DNA from: JBBDWZ01 sp050732575
GTDB taxonomy: Bacteria > Gemmatimonadota > Gemmatimonadetes > Longimicrobiales > RSA9
Reading direction: 5' to 3'
DNA: 63,451 nucleotides
Assembly (NCBI GenBank): GCA_050732575.1
Contig: JBOHRF010000003.1
Location: 1 to 63,451, forward strand
Shown here one piece after another: positions 7,786-16,260 of the stretch. How positions within the stretch are numbered: position 1 is the stretch's first letter; each line of letters begins with the position of its first letter. A program made the position numbers and the translations under genes. The notes under the pieces are model-generated. The model was not told where the DNA came from. It saw only the letters and a program-made list of their open reading frames with translations, and did no database searches.

Positions 7786-7867
7786 ACACGTTCTCGTTCT
7801 CGCTTTCGTTCACGCTCACGGTTGTTTACCACCGTGCACGAAAACGTGAGCGAGAACGAGAACGTGT
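7786..7867. terminator. Bidirectional hairpin made of hexamer repeats between btuB and the sigma gene
   Basis: ACACGTTCTCGTTCTCGCT (7786-7804) is perfectly matched by its reverse complement at 7849-7867, and the inner CACGGT/ACCGTG also pairs. Both arms divide into 6-base units of the form CGTTCT, CGCTCA, CGTTTT. On the minus strand the stem is followed by TTTTTTT, so it should terminate the sigma-factor transcript. It lies between convergent stop codons (7781 and 7876). Confidence 0.72.
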
Positions 7868-7875
7868 AAGTGCGA

Positions 7876-8784
7876 CTAGGCCGCGAAGCTCTGCAGCGCG
7901 GGGCCCATTTCGCCTTCGCGCAGGCGCTTGAGCGCGCGGTCGCGCAACTGGCGCACACGCTCCCGTGTCACACCGAGCATGTTGCCGATTTCTTCCAGCG
8001 TATGCTCGCGCCCACCTTCCAACCCGAAGTACAAACGCACTACGCGCGCGTCACGCGGAGTCAGTGTATCCAGCGCCCGCTCGATGTGCTCGGCCAGCAG
8101 CCGTTCTTCAACATCCTCTTCCGGCTCGGCCGCTTCTTCCACAATGAACCGCTCGACCAGCTGGCTGTCATCGCTGTCGCCGATGGGCGCATCGAGTCGA
8201 ATCTCCGCTGCATTGAGCGTAGACAGCGATCGCACGGTTTCCGGCGTCAGCTTGGCGGCTTCCGCAACTTCCTCCAGCGTGGGCTCACGCCGCAACTCCT
8301 GCTTGAGGCGTTCGCGCTCGCGGAAGATGCGCGCCAGATCGCTGGCGCGGTTGAGCGGCACGCGCACCGCACGACCCTGGTTGGCCAGGGCCGACAGGAT
8401 GGCCTGACGGATCCACCATACCGCGTAGGAAATGAACTTGACGCCCTGATCCGGATCGAACTTGCGCGCGGCCGTCACCAACCCGACGTTGCCTTCCTGA
8501 ATCAGATCGACCAGTGACACACCGCGGTTCTGATACTTCTTCGCCACGCTAATTACGAAACGCAGGTTGGAACGTACCAGCACCTGTACCGCATCCTCGT
8601 CGCCTTTGCGCGCACGATGCCCTACTTCGATCTCCTCCTTCGCAGTCAGCAGGCCATGCATGCTGACTTCGCGCAGGTACTGATCGAGGGCAGTCTGCTC
8701 CTCGCCACCCGAGATCGAGAATCCCGGGCTCTGCCGGATCTTGCCCCGGCGGCGTCGCTTACGAACGTCGAGAACGTCTTCCAT
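7876..8784 (-). CDS. RNA polymerase sigma factor, RpoD/SigA family
   Basis: About 302 aa. It directs RNA polymerase to promoters. Regions 1.2 (LDQYLREVSMHGLLTAKEE), 2 (NLRFVISVAKKYQNRGVSL, GVKFISYAVWWIRQAI), 3 (RVPLNRASDLARIFRERERL) and 4 (LTPRDARVVRLYFG, LGVTRERVRQLRDRAL) are all present, so this is a group 1/2 sigma-70 protein and not an ECF factor. Region 1.1 is absent. The ATG at 8784 gives the start MEDVLDVRKRRRRGK; a longer frame to 8844 is possible but adds unconserved sequence. A second paralogue lies at 26416-27276. Which of the two is the housekeeping factor cannot be told from sequence alone. Confidence 0.88.
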   Translation of the reverse strand: MEDVLDVRKRRRRGKIRQSPGFSISGGEEQTALDQYLREVSMHGLLTAKEEIEVGHRARKGDEDAVQVLVRSNLRFVISVAKKYQNRGVSLVDLIQEGNVGLVTAARKFDPDQGVKFISYAVWWIRQAILSALANQGRAVRVPLNRASDLARIFRERERLKQELRREPTLEEVAEAAKLTPETVRSLSTLNAAEIRLDAPIGDSDDSQLVERFIVEEAAEPEEDVEERLLAEHIERALDTLTPRDARVVRLYFGLEGGREHTLEEIGNMLGVTRERVRQLRDRALKRLREGEMGPALQSFAA

Positions 8785-8975
8785 GTACGATCTTGTGCTC
8801 CGCGTGTGAACCAGCCTCCGTCCCAGTCCCCCTTGCCGGATCACGACTTATGACCTGCAAGGAATCGGCCGGGCGGCGCGTGCGTCCTTCTGGGTTAATG
8901 GGAATCGCCGCACCTGTAACACCTGGCGGCTTTCCAGGGTTCCTGAGCTTATGGAGGGGGCTAGCCGGCGCCGAC

Positions 8976-9506
8976 CTACTCTCCGCGGCCCGGTACCGGA
9001 GATGCGGCGAGGGTGTCAGCAGCGTAGCGGGCAAGCAACGAATCGAGCGAGGCCGGCTGAGGTCCACCACCCGCCTTGAGCCCGGCGCGCAGGCCCTGCA
9101 CCAACTCGAGCAGGTCCGTCATGTCGCGACGCACTACATCCGGGTACTCACCGCTGCGCCGTTCCGCAATAATACGGTCGGCCAGCGCCTGGATCTGGCG
9201 GAGCATGGGTTCAACGCTGTACGAGCGGGAGGTGATCCAGGCGAAAGGCAGCTGAGTTTCCAGGAGCCGGTCGGTAATGGTTTCGGCGATTTCGAGCCGG
9301 ACCGCCACGTCACCCTCGCCTCTAAGTGCAAAAGTGAGCTCACGCTCGACCATGGCCAATGCCTGGTCCAGCGGCAGTACGCTGCCCAGTGATGCCAGAG
9401 CTGCGGCAGGCTGAACAGGTCCGGACAATGCAGTCCCTTCCGGATCGCTCCGATGGCAGCCGATCATCACAATCGAGACCAAAAACAGGGGCGCTTTACG
9501 CATCAT
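8976..9506 (-). CDS. Hypothetical lipoprotein
   Basis: 176 aa. The start MMRKAPLFLVSIVMIGC is a clear lipoprotein signal with a Cys at residue 17. The mature part is helical (QALAMVERELTFALRGEGD, RLEIAETITDRLLETQLPFA, MLRQIQALADRIIAERRSGE) and ends in a low-complexity tail. No known family was recognised. The gene is divergent from the PP2C phosphatase, with 66 bases between starts, so the two probably share a regulatory region. It sits upstream of the sigma gene on the same strand, with a 191-base gap that includes a weak GCCGC/GCGGC hairpin near 8910-8935. Confidence 0.65.
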   Translation of the reverse strand: MMRKAPLFLVSIVMIGCHRSDPEGTALSGPVQPAAALASLGSVLPLDQALAMVERELTFALRGEGDVAVRLEIAETITDRLLETQLPFAWITSRSYSVEPMLRQIQALADRIIAERRSGEYPDVVRRDMTDLLELVQGLRAGLKAGGGPQPASLDSLLARYAADTLAASPVPGRGE

Positions 9507-9572
9507 CTGTAGGTCTGGCAACCGGCATGCCCCGGTTGCCCATGTACGATTCACCAGGATAGCCTTGGCTGC

Positions 9573-10301
9573 GTGAAACTCGAATACGACGTATCCACCG
9601 ATGTGGGCCGTTGGCGACCCGCCAATGAAGACGCACATCTGCTGCGTCCGGAAGCCAGCCTGTTTGCCGTGGCCGATGGCATGGGCGGCCACGCCGCAGG
9701 CGAAGTCGCCAGCCACCTGGCCATTGACACAATTGCCGAGCTTCCCGCTACGGTACCCCCGGATGAGCTGTCCGAGTTCCTAAAAACGCAGGTCGAGCGT
9801 GCGAATGATGCAATTTTGGCTGATACCCGGGCCAAGCCCGAGCATGGCGGGATGGGCACCACGCTAACGGCCCTGGCCTTTACAGCCCGTGCCACTCGCG
9901 CGGTCTTTGCGCACATTGGCGACTCTCGACTCTACCGCTGCCGGGGCGGTCGCCTGGAGCAGCTGACGCGGGACCATACCTGGGTCCAGGAGCAGATCGA
10001 CCAGGGCGCGCTCACTCCCGACCAGGCGCGCATGCATCCGCTCTCCAGTATGCTGAGCCGCGCATTGGGCACCAACGAATCCGCGCAGGTCGATGCCGGC
10101 ACCCATGACGTGCAGCCGGGCGATGTCTTTCTGATCTGCTCGGATGGACTCAGCAACATGGTGCCCGATGCGCGTATCGAGGAGATCATGTGCAGTGAGA
10201 CCAATCCCACTGCCCTTTCTCATGCTCTGGTACAGGAAGCCAATGCGCGCGGCGGCATGGATAACATCACCGCCTTGGTCGTGCGGGTAGTGCCGGATTG
10301 A
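9573..10301 (+). CDS. PP2C-family serine/threonine protein phosphatase
   Basis: 242 aa, cytoplasmic, no membrane segment. It removes phosphate from Ser/Thr residues using two metal ions. All PP2C metal motifs are visible: RWRPANEDAH (residues 13-22), VADGMGGHAAGE (about 33-44), GDSRLYR (about 117), CSDGLSNMVPD (about 190) and GGMDNITALVVRV at the end. The size and motif set match bacterial PrpC/Stp phosphatases, which usually work opposite a PASTA or Hanks-type kinase; no kinase lies in this window. The start is GTG at 9573; an ATG at 9543 is followed by an in-frame stop. Confidence 0.92.
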   Translation: MKLEYDVSTDVGRWRPANEDAHLLRPEASLFAVADGMGGHAAGEVASHLAIDTIAELPATVPPDELSEFLKTQVERANDAILADTRAKPEHGGMGTTLTALAFTARATRAVFAHIGDSRLYRCRGGRLEQLTRDHTWVQEQIDQGALTPDQARMHPLSSMLSRALGTNESAQVDAGTHDVQPGDVFLICSDGLSNMVPDARIEEIMCSETNPTALSHALVQEANARGGMDNITALVVRVVPD

Positions 10302-10446
10302 GATTCCGGGCATTGTGGGCCGCACGGGCGCGGCTCGCGTTGCTCGCCGGGCGCGCTGGGGCGGGCGCGCTTCGCTACGCTCGCGGGCGCGCGGGCTGCG
10401 CCGCGTTGTTGACCGGTTGATCAAGTACCGCGTTCGAGTTTCGTTC

Positions 10447-10542
10447 GCGGGCTCCTCATGTTGCCCGCCGGCTCAAGCCTCGTGCGCGGGCTCCTCATGT
10501 TGCCGGCTCAAGCCTCGTGCGCGGGCCTCATGTTGCCCGCCG
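10447..10542. repeat. 2.6 tandem copies of a 35-39 bp hairpin-forming unit
   Basis: Copies lie at 10447-10485 (39 bp), 10486-10520 (35 bp, 4-base deletion) and 10521-10542 (partial). Each begins GCGGGC and contains CTCATGTTG; the first and third also contain GCCCGC, giving a 6-bp stem in those copies. They lie between the convergent PP2C and HD genes. The 145 bases before them (10302-10446) are also low-complexity GC-rich sequence without a gene. Confidence 0.85.
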
Positions 10543-10550
10543 TTCGTGGT

Positions 10551-11897
10551 TCAGCGCAGTAATGGAGTGCCGCGCTCGAGCTCGGCTTGCACATCGGCCT
10601 CGCTCAGCTGGGCCAGGCGGACCAGTGCGGCGGGCGCCACGCGTCGGCGTTGGTACAAGGTGAACACGCGCAACACGCGCGCGGTGCGGTACAGCTCATC
10701 GGCAATGCGCGGCAATCCGATCAAACCTTCCTGACCCCCCGGTCCCAGGCGCAGCACTTCACCATCGCGCCGCTGCACCAGCAGGTGCAGGTGAAACATG
10801 GCGGACTTCTCAGGGAAATCGAGGAACACGCTGTGGGGCGGCAGCTCGAGTTCGCGCGTCAGCTGTTCTTCGACCGCGCGCTTGACCGGTGAGTCTACGG
10901 CAATCCAGGAGGCCGGCTCGGCTTCCAGGTCCGCGGCCACCACTTCAGCGGCCCGCTTGGGCAGCGTGCGCGCGCGCAGCGCACCGATGTTGGCTCGAAT
11001 GCGCGCGCGCTCGTCATGCTTGTCAGCCGCGCGGCCGCTGGACCGGTCGTGGTCGCGCGCAGCCAGGAGATGGAGCAACCCTTCATCGGTCTGACCAATC
11101 AACTCATCGGACTGAATCAATTGCTGCTCGAGCGCATCGAGCACGATGCGCTTGTACATCACGGTGGCCGCGCGTACTGCATGATGCCAGTACACATTGC
11201 GGAACATCTGATACTTGGCGAAGAGCAGCGACTCGAGTGCGGCCATGCCTTTTTCGTGCACACCGACTTCGAGTTTGCCCTTGTGCGGATCTTCCACCAC
11301 CAACAACGAGTGCAGCAGGCGATCCACATCGACATCGCCGTACGGCACGCCACAGAACCGGGCATCGCGCTTCAAATACTCGATCTTGTCGAGATCGAGG
11401 CTGCCGCTTACCAGGCCTTGCAGCACGCAGTCGGAGGCGCCGCGAATCAATTGTTCGATGCGGGGTGCGGCGTCGGCCGCTACGTCGAGTAGAGCCTGCG
11501 TAACACCCGGATCGGCCAGAAAATGCCCCACCAGTGTTTCGTGGTGACCGGGAATGCTACCCTCATCCAGTTCTTCCAGTGCGTGGGAGAATGGGTAGTG
11601 CCCTATGTCGTGCAGCAGCGCGGCCAGCGGAATGAGGCGCGCCTCTGCCTCTGGCACGCGCCTCAAATCACCACGCTGGTGCAACGCACCAACCGTGCGC
11701 TGCGCCAGATGATACACACCGATCGCATGGTCGAAGCGGGTGTGCGTCGCGCCCGGATACACCAGATGGGCCAGTCCAAGCTGACGGATGTAGCGAAGTC
11801 GTTGGAAGACGGCTGAATCGACAATGCGGCAAGCAATGGGATCCAGTCTGATGGTGTCCCAGAGCGGATCGCGAATCAGTACGGGGCGGGAGTGCAT
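10551..11897 (-). CDS. HD-domain phosphohydrolase (dGTPase/SAMHD1-like, COG1078)
   Basis: About 448 aa. The HD motif is complete: RLRYIRQLGLAHLVYPGATH and TRFDHAIGVYHLA (first His and Asp ligands), LLHDIGHYPFSH (central HD), and DLDKIEYLKRDARFCGVPYG (distal Asp with the tyrosine-rich loop). This spacing is that of the COG1078 group related to SAMHD1 and bacterial dNTP triphosphohydrolases; some members act on other nucleotides. The start ATG at 11897 gives MHSRPVLIRDPLWDTI. An upstream extension to 11945 runs into GC-repeat sequence and is rejected. It follows pckA on the same strand after 48 bases, so read-through is likely. Confidence 0.86.
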   Translation of the reverse strand: MHSRPVLIRDPLWDTIRLDPIACRIVDSAVFQRLRYIRQLGLAHLVYPGATHTRFDHAIGVYHLAQRTVGALHQRGDLRRVPEAEARLIPLAALLHDIGHYPFSHALEELDEGSIPGHHETLVGHFLADPGVTQALLDVAADAAPRIEQLIRGASDCVLQGLVSGSLDLDKIEYLKRDARFCGVPYGDVDVDRLLHSLLVVEDPHKGKLEVGVHEKGMAALESLLFAKYQMFRNVYWHHAVRAATVMYKRIVLDALEQQLIQSDELIGQTDEGLLHLLAARDHDRSSGRAADKHDERARIRANIGALRARTLPKRAAEVVAADLEAEPASWIAVDSPVKRAVEEQLTRELELPPHSVFLDFPEKSAMFHLHLLVQRRDGEVLRLGPGGQEGLIGLPRIADELYRTARVLRVFTLYQRRRVAPAALVRLAQLSEADVQAELERGTPLLR

Positions 11898-11945
11898 GGG
11901 CGTTACGTGCGACGCGCGCCGCGCACGACGTGCGTCGCGCGGCAC

Positions 11946-13535
11946 TCAACCGCGCGGTCCGGCCGCGCGCACCGCGTCCGATACCTCGGCCTCGAACTTG
12001 GTGAAGTTGTCGCGGAACATGCCGGCCAGCTTGCTGGCTTCGCGATCGTAGGCGGCGGGATCGCTCCAGGTTTTGCGCGGCTGCAGCACATCATCGGGCA
12101 CACCGCGCACGTGTTTCGGGATGTGCAGCCCGAACACGGGATCGGGCGAGGTCGGGACATCATCCAGGATGCCGCGTAGCGCGGCGTGCACCATGGCGCG
12201 GGTATAACCGAGCTGCATGCGTGTGCCCACGCCGTACGCACCGCCGGTCCAGCCTGTGTTGACCAGCCAGCATTGCGCATTGTGCGCAACCAGTTTCTGA
12301 CCCAGCATGCGGGCGTAGGTTGCCGGTGGCAGGGGCAGGAATGGCGCGCCAAAACATGTGCTGAACACCGCTCTCGGCTCACTCACACCGCGCTCCGTGC
12401 CGGCCAGCTTGGCCGTGTAGCCGGACAGGAAGTGATACATGGCCTGTTCGCGCGTCAGCCGGGCAATGGGCGGCATCACGCCGAACGCATCGGCGGTGAG
12501 AAACACGACGTTCCTGGGATGACTCGCGCGCCCACCGCGCACGGCATTGCTGATGAATTGAATCGGATAGGATGAACGTGTGTTTTCCGTGATCGAGTCA
12601 TCATCGAAGTCTACTTGGCGTGTGTCGGCAGCCATCACCACGTTTTCCAGGATGGCACCAAAGCGGCGGCTGGCCGCGTAGATGAGCGGCTCACCCTCAG
12701 CCGAAAGGCGGATCACCTTGGCGTAGTTGCCGCCCTCGAAATTGAAGACACCCTGGTCGGACCAACCGTGCTCGTCATCGCCGATCAGGGCCCGCTCCGG
12801 GTCGGCGGATAGAGTGGTCTTGCCCGTGCCCGAGAGACCGAAAAAGAGCGCAACGTCGCCGGCATCACCTACATTGGCTGAGCAATGCATGGAAAGTACG
12901 TTCTGCAGGGGCAACAGATAGTTGAGCACGCTGAAAATCGACTTCTTGATCTCACCGGCGTAACGGGTTCCGGCAATGAGGACGACTTTCTCTGCGAAGT
13001 TCAGAGCGATCACGGTGCCCGAGCGCGTGGCATGACGCGCCGGGTCGGCTTGCAGCTCGGGTGCGTGCAGAATCGTGAAGCCGGGCGAGAAGCCGTCCAA
13101 CTCACTCGCTCTGGGTGGAATGAACATGTTGCGCGCAAAAAGCGCGTGCCATGCGCTGGTCGTTACCAGGCGGACATTGAGACGGTAGTCCGCATCGGCT
13201 CCGGCAAATAGATCCTGGACGAAAAGTTCGTGACCGGTCAGATACACGCGCACATCGTTTTGTAAGGCCGCGAACGATTCGCTCTGCATCGGCACATTGA
13301 CTTTGCCCCACCAGATGCGCTCTTCGTTCTCCGCCTCCCGCACCACGAACTTGTCATCAGGCGAGCGACCTGTATGTGGTTTGGTGATGGCCACGAACGA
13401 GCCATCCGCGCTGAGCGAACCTTCATTGCGCCGAATGGCCTGCTCGATCAGCGCGGCCGAGTTCAGGTTCCAGTGCACGGGCCGCTTGGTGGGCACACCA
13501 TGCTGTTTCAGGTCGCGATCCATCAACGTAGCCAT
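11946..13535 (-). CDS. pckA: Phosphoenolpyruvate carboxykinase (ATP)
   Basis: 529 aa. It converts oxaloacetate and ATP to phosphoenolpyruvate, CO2 and ADP, the entry to gluconeogenesis. Landmarks are TGRSPDDKFVVRE near residue 55, RYAGEIKKSIFSV near 200, the kinase-1a P-loop FGLSGTGKTTLS near 235, the acidic DDEHGWSDQGVFNFEGG block, and RTSSYP-like TRSSYPIQFI near 320. The length is normal for the ATP-dependent family. The start ATG at 13535 has GGAACC upstream. It lies downstream of maeB on the same strand, separated by a nonamer palindrome. Together the two enzymes connect C4 acids with pyruvate and PEP. Confidence 0.95.
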   Translation of the reverse strand: MATLMDRDLKQHGVPTKRPVHWNLNSAALIEQAIRRNEGSLSADGSFVAITKPHTGRSPDDKFVVREAENEERIWWGKVNVPMQSESFAALQNDVRVYLTGHELFVQDLFAGADADYRLNVRLVTTSAWHALFARNMFIPPRASELDGFSPGFTILHAPELQADPARHATRSGTVIALNFAEKVVLIAGTRYAGEIKKSIFSVLNYLLPLQNVLSMHCSANVGDAGDVALFFGLSGTGKTTLSADPERALIGDDEHGWSDQGVFNFEGGNYAKVIRLSAEGEPLIYAASRRFGAILENVVMAADTRQVDFDDDSITENTRSSYPIQFISNAVRGGRASHPRNVVFLTADAFGVMPPIARLTREQAMYHFLSGYTAKLAGTERGVSEPRAVFSTCFGAPFLPLPPATYARMLGQKLVAHNAQCWLVNTGWTGGAYGVGTRMQLGYTRAMVHAALRGILDDVPTSPDPVFGLHIPKHVRGVPDDVLQPRKTWSDPAAYDREASKLAGMFRDNFTKFEAEVSDAVRAAGPRG

Positions 13536-13557
13536 GATTGCGGTTCCTTTTTCAGAG

Positions 13558-13663
13558 CGGGCGAGTCGGGCGTAGCGGGCGAGTCGGGCGTTTCGGGAAC
13601 AACGGATTCAATCATCCGTTCCCCCGGCTACGCCCGTCCCGCCCGTTACGCCCGGCCCGCCCG
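13558..13663. repeat. Long inverted repeat built of CGGGCGNNN nonamers
   Basis: The left arm reads CGGGCGAGT, CGGGCGTAG, CGGGCGAGT, CGGGCGTTT, then a junction ending ACGGAT (13558-13607). The right arm (13614-13663), reverse-complemented, reads CGGGCGGGC, CGGGCGTAA, CGGGCGGGA, CGGGCGTAG and the same ACGGAT ending. The nonamers are in register in both arms and differ mainly in their last three bases. It separates maeB (stop at 13673) from the pckA start. Confidence 0.9.
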
Positions 13664-13672
13664 TAGTTCTGT

Positions 13673-15934
13673 TCATCGCAGCGCGGCCTGCTGCGCGTCC
13701 ACCACGGCAATCGCGGTCAAATTGACAATGTCTGCGGCTTCGCTGCCGCGTTGCAGCACGTGGACCGGCCGGGCCATGCCCAGCAGGATCGGACCAATCG
13801 CCTCGGCGCCACCCAGTCGCCAGAGCAGCTTGTACGCGCTGTTGGCGGCATTGAGATCCGGGAAGATCAAGACGTTTGCCCGTTGCTGCAATGTGCTGAA
13901 GGGAAACGTACGCTGCAGGATTTCGGGGACTACCGCCGAGTCCGCCTGCATCTCGCCGTCCACGACCAGGTCCGGGTGCCGCTGCTTGAGCAGGTTCACG
14001 GCGGCCCGGACCTTGTCCGATTCCGGGTGGCGCGCCGATCCGAAATTCGAGAACGAGAGCATGGCCATGTGCGGCTCGACGCCCAGCCGGCGCACGAACT
14101 GCGCAGAAAGCAGTGCAATCTCGGTCAGCGTTTCAGCATCGGGCTGAATGTTTACCGTGGTATCGGCAAAGAACATGAGCTCGTGCTGCAAGATCATCAT
14201 ATAGAGACCGGCCACGTGCTTGACGTGAGGCGCTGTACCGATCACCTCGAGGGCCGGCCTGATCGTCTCCGGATAAGACACTTCCTGGCCGGCGATGAGG
14301 CCATCGGCATCACCTTCGTGCACCATCATGCAGCCAAAGTAGATGGCCTGACGCATGATTTCGCGCGCCCCCTCCAGGGTTGCACCTTTGCGCTGGCGCG
14401 CAGAATAAAGCCGTTGTGCGTACCGTTCGCGCCGAACCGGGTCGGTCCAGTGACTCACGACCTCGATGCCAGCCAGGTCCACGTGCAGCGCGGCGGCTTT
14501 CTCATGAATGATCTCGGGACGGCCCAGCAACACCGGCCGGGCCACGCCCTCTTCCACACTCTGTACGGCCGCGCGGATGATGCGCTCGTGCTCGCCCTCC
14601 GGAAAAACAATGCGTTTGGGTGCGCGTCGCGCCTTGAGCATCAAGTCGCGCATGACCTCGCGCCTGCGGCCCAGGCGCGCTTCCAGCCGGTTGCGGTATC
14701 CATCCAGGTCGATGGTCAGGCCAGCCACACCCGACCGTTGCGCCGCCTCGGCCACTGCGGGCGCCACCCAGAGCAGCACGCGCGGATCGAACGGCTTGGG
14801 GATCAGGTAATCCGGTCCAAACTGGAATCCGCTGACGCCGTAGGCTGCGGCCACCGACTCGGGCACGTCCTCCTTGGCCAGCTCCGCCAGTGCCTGTGTG
14901 GCCGCCATCTTCATCTCTTCGTTTATGGCGCGCGCGCGCACATCGAGAGCGCCGCGGAAAATGAAGGGAAAGCCCAGCACATTGTTGACCTGGTTTGGAT
15001 AGTCGGTACGGCCGGTGGCGATGATGGCGTCGGGCCGTACCGCTTTGACCGCTTCCGGCAGGATCTCGGGATCGGGATTGGCCAGCGCAAATACGATCGG
15101 TTTGCGCGCCATGCCGGCAATCATCTCGGCGGTTACGATGCCGGCTACACTCAAGCCCACAAAAACGTCCGCGCCCTGCAGAGCATCCGAGAGGGTCTCG
15201 AGTTTGGTGTCCAGTGCAAAGCGCGCTTTGTATGGATCCAGATCGGGTGCGCGCTTCTTGCTGACCACGCCCTTGCGATCGCACAGGATCACGTTCTCGC
15301 GGCGCACGCCCAGGCGCACATAGTGCTCTGCCGTGGCAATGGCGGCAGCACCCGCGCCACTGAACACTACGCGCAGGGTTTCCAGTCTCTTGCCCGCCAG
15401 CTGTGCAGCATTCAACAGGGCAGCGCCACTGATAATGGCGGTGCCGTGCTGGTCGTCGTGAAATACGGGGATATGCAATCGCTGTTTTAATTGTTCTTCG
15501 ATGTAAAAGCATTCGGGCGCGGAAATGTCTTCCAGGTTGATGCCGCCCACGGTGGGTTCGAGCAGCTCGCAGAAGCGTATGATCTCGTGGGGTTCGCGGC
15601 TGTTCACTTCAATGTCGAACACATCAATATCGGCAAAGCGCTTGAACAGCACGGCTTTGCCCTCCATGACCGGCTTGGCGCTGAGCGCGCCCAGGTCACC
15701 CAGCCCGAGCACGGCTGTGCCGTTGGTAATCACGGCCACCAGGTTGCCGCGTGCTGTGTAGCGGAAGACATCGTCCGGGTTGGCCGCAATGGCGCGGCAC
15801 GGTTCGGCCACACCGGGCGTATAGGCAAGCGAGAGATCGCGCTGCGTTCCGACCGGCTTGGTGGCCACGACCGCAATTTTGCCCGGACGGCCATCGGCGT
15901 GGTAGTCGAGCGCCGCCTGGCGCCGTGTCGCCAT
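13673..15934 (-). CDS. maeB: NADP-dependent malic enzyme with C-terminal phosphotransacetylase-like domain
   Basis: 753 aa. It decarboxylates malate to pyruvate, producing reduced cofactor. Residues about 15-420 are the malic enzyme part, with LAYTPGVAEPC, TNGTAVLGLGDLGALSAKPV, FHDDQHGTAII and the nucleotide-binding VFSGAGAAAIATA. Residues about 430-753 resemble phosphate acetyltransferase (RIVFPEGEHERIIRA, GDADGLIAG, SNFGSARHPESDKV). In MaeB proteins this domain is regulatory and often senses acetyl-CoA. The ATG at 15934 gives MATRRQAALDYH; the 12 extra codons before it look unconserved. A good promoter candidate lies about 110 bases upstream. Confidence 0.93.
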   Translation of the reverse strand: MATRRQAALDYHADGRPGKIAVVATKPVGTQRDLSLAYTPGVAEPCRAIAANPDDVFRYTARGNLVAVITNGTAVLGLGDLGALSAKPVMEGKAVLFKRFADIDVFDIEVNSREPHEIIRFCELLEPTVGGINLEDISAPECFYIEEQLKQRLHIPVFHDDQHGTAIISGAALLNAAQLAGKRLETLRVVFSGAGAAAIATAEHYVRLGVRRENVILCDRKGVVSKKRAPDLDPYKARFALDTKLETLSDALQGADVFVGLSVAGIVTAEMIAGMARKPIVFALANPDPEILPEAVKAVRPDAIIATGRTDYPNQVNNVLGFPFIFRGALDVRARAINEEMKMAATQALAELAKEDVPESVAAAYGVSGFQFGPDYLIPKPFDPRVLLWVAPAVAEAAQRSGVAGLTIDLDGYRNRLEARLGRRREVMRDLMLKARRAPKRIVFPEGEHERIIRAAVQSVEEGVARPVLLGRPEIIHEKAAALHVDLAGIEVVSHWTDPVRRERYAQRLYSARQRKGATLEGAREIMRQAIYFGCMMVHEGDADGLIAGQEVSYPETIRPALEVIGTAPHVKHVAGLYMMILQHELMFFADTTVNIQPDAETLTEIALLSAQFVRRLGVEPHMAMLSFSNFGSARHPESDKVRAAVNLLKQRHPDLVVDGEMQADSAVVPEILQRTFPFSTLQQRANVLIFPDLNAANSAYKLLWRLGGAEAIGPILLGMARPVHVLQRGSEAADIVNLTAIAVVDAQQAALR

Positions 15935-16260
15935 GCTTCTGTCCACCAAAAAGAGACGGGCCGTGCACACAAACCGACGAATCGCCGCTGCTGCGGCGGA
16001 CCGGCATTCGTCAGGAACGCGGCGCGGCCGGAAGGCGGGAGGTTAGGCCGTCTGGGGGCTACGTGTCAAGCCGGAATTGCTGCGTGCCAGAGGACAATTG
16101 TCGGGTACAATCGACCAGTTCGGTTGGACGGGTTACTTTTTGCAATCGGCTTCGAACAATGTGCAAACGTGATGATGCTTCCGGGTTGATGCCATTCGGG
16201 TACTCGCCGTTCACTTTCGCGCCGGGGCAGTCCGGGCGCGTGCGCCACGCTTCCTGACTC
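15935..16260. promoter_or_regulatory. Divergent intergenic region between maeB and the Omp85-like gene
   Basis: 326 bases without a gene. It holds the maeB promoter candidate (separate entry), a perfect 10-base palindrome GACAATTGTC at 16093-16102, and TACAAT at 16106-16111, which could be a -10 for the rightward gene although no matching -35 at the right distance was found. Both flanking genes start from this region. Confidence 0.45.
16040..16069 (-). promoter_or_regulatory. Candidate maeB promoter
   Basis: On the minus strand a perfect TTGACA (16069-16064) is followed after 18 bases by TAACCT (16045-16040). Perfect -35 boxes are rare in this GC-rich sequence, and the position fits a leader of roughly 100 bases before the maeB ATG. 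Confidence 0.45.

Noticed and set aside
10447..10542. CRISPR-like direct repeats
   Set aside because: Copies are directly adjacent with no spacers, they differ by small deletions, and no cas gene is nearby.
11898..11945. Extension of the HD protein N-terminus
   Set aside because: It is composed of GC-rich palindromic sequence between genes, and the family start aligns with the ATG at 11897.
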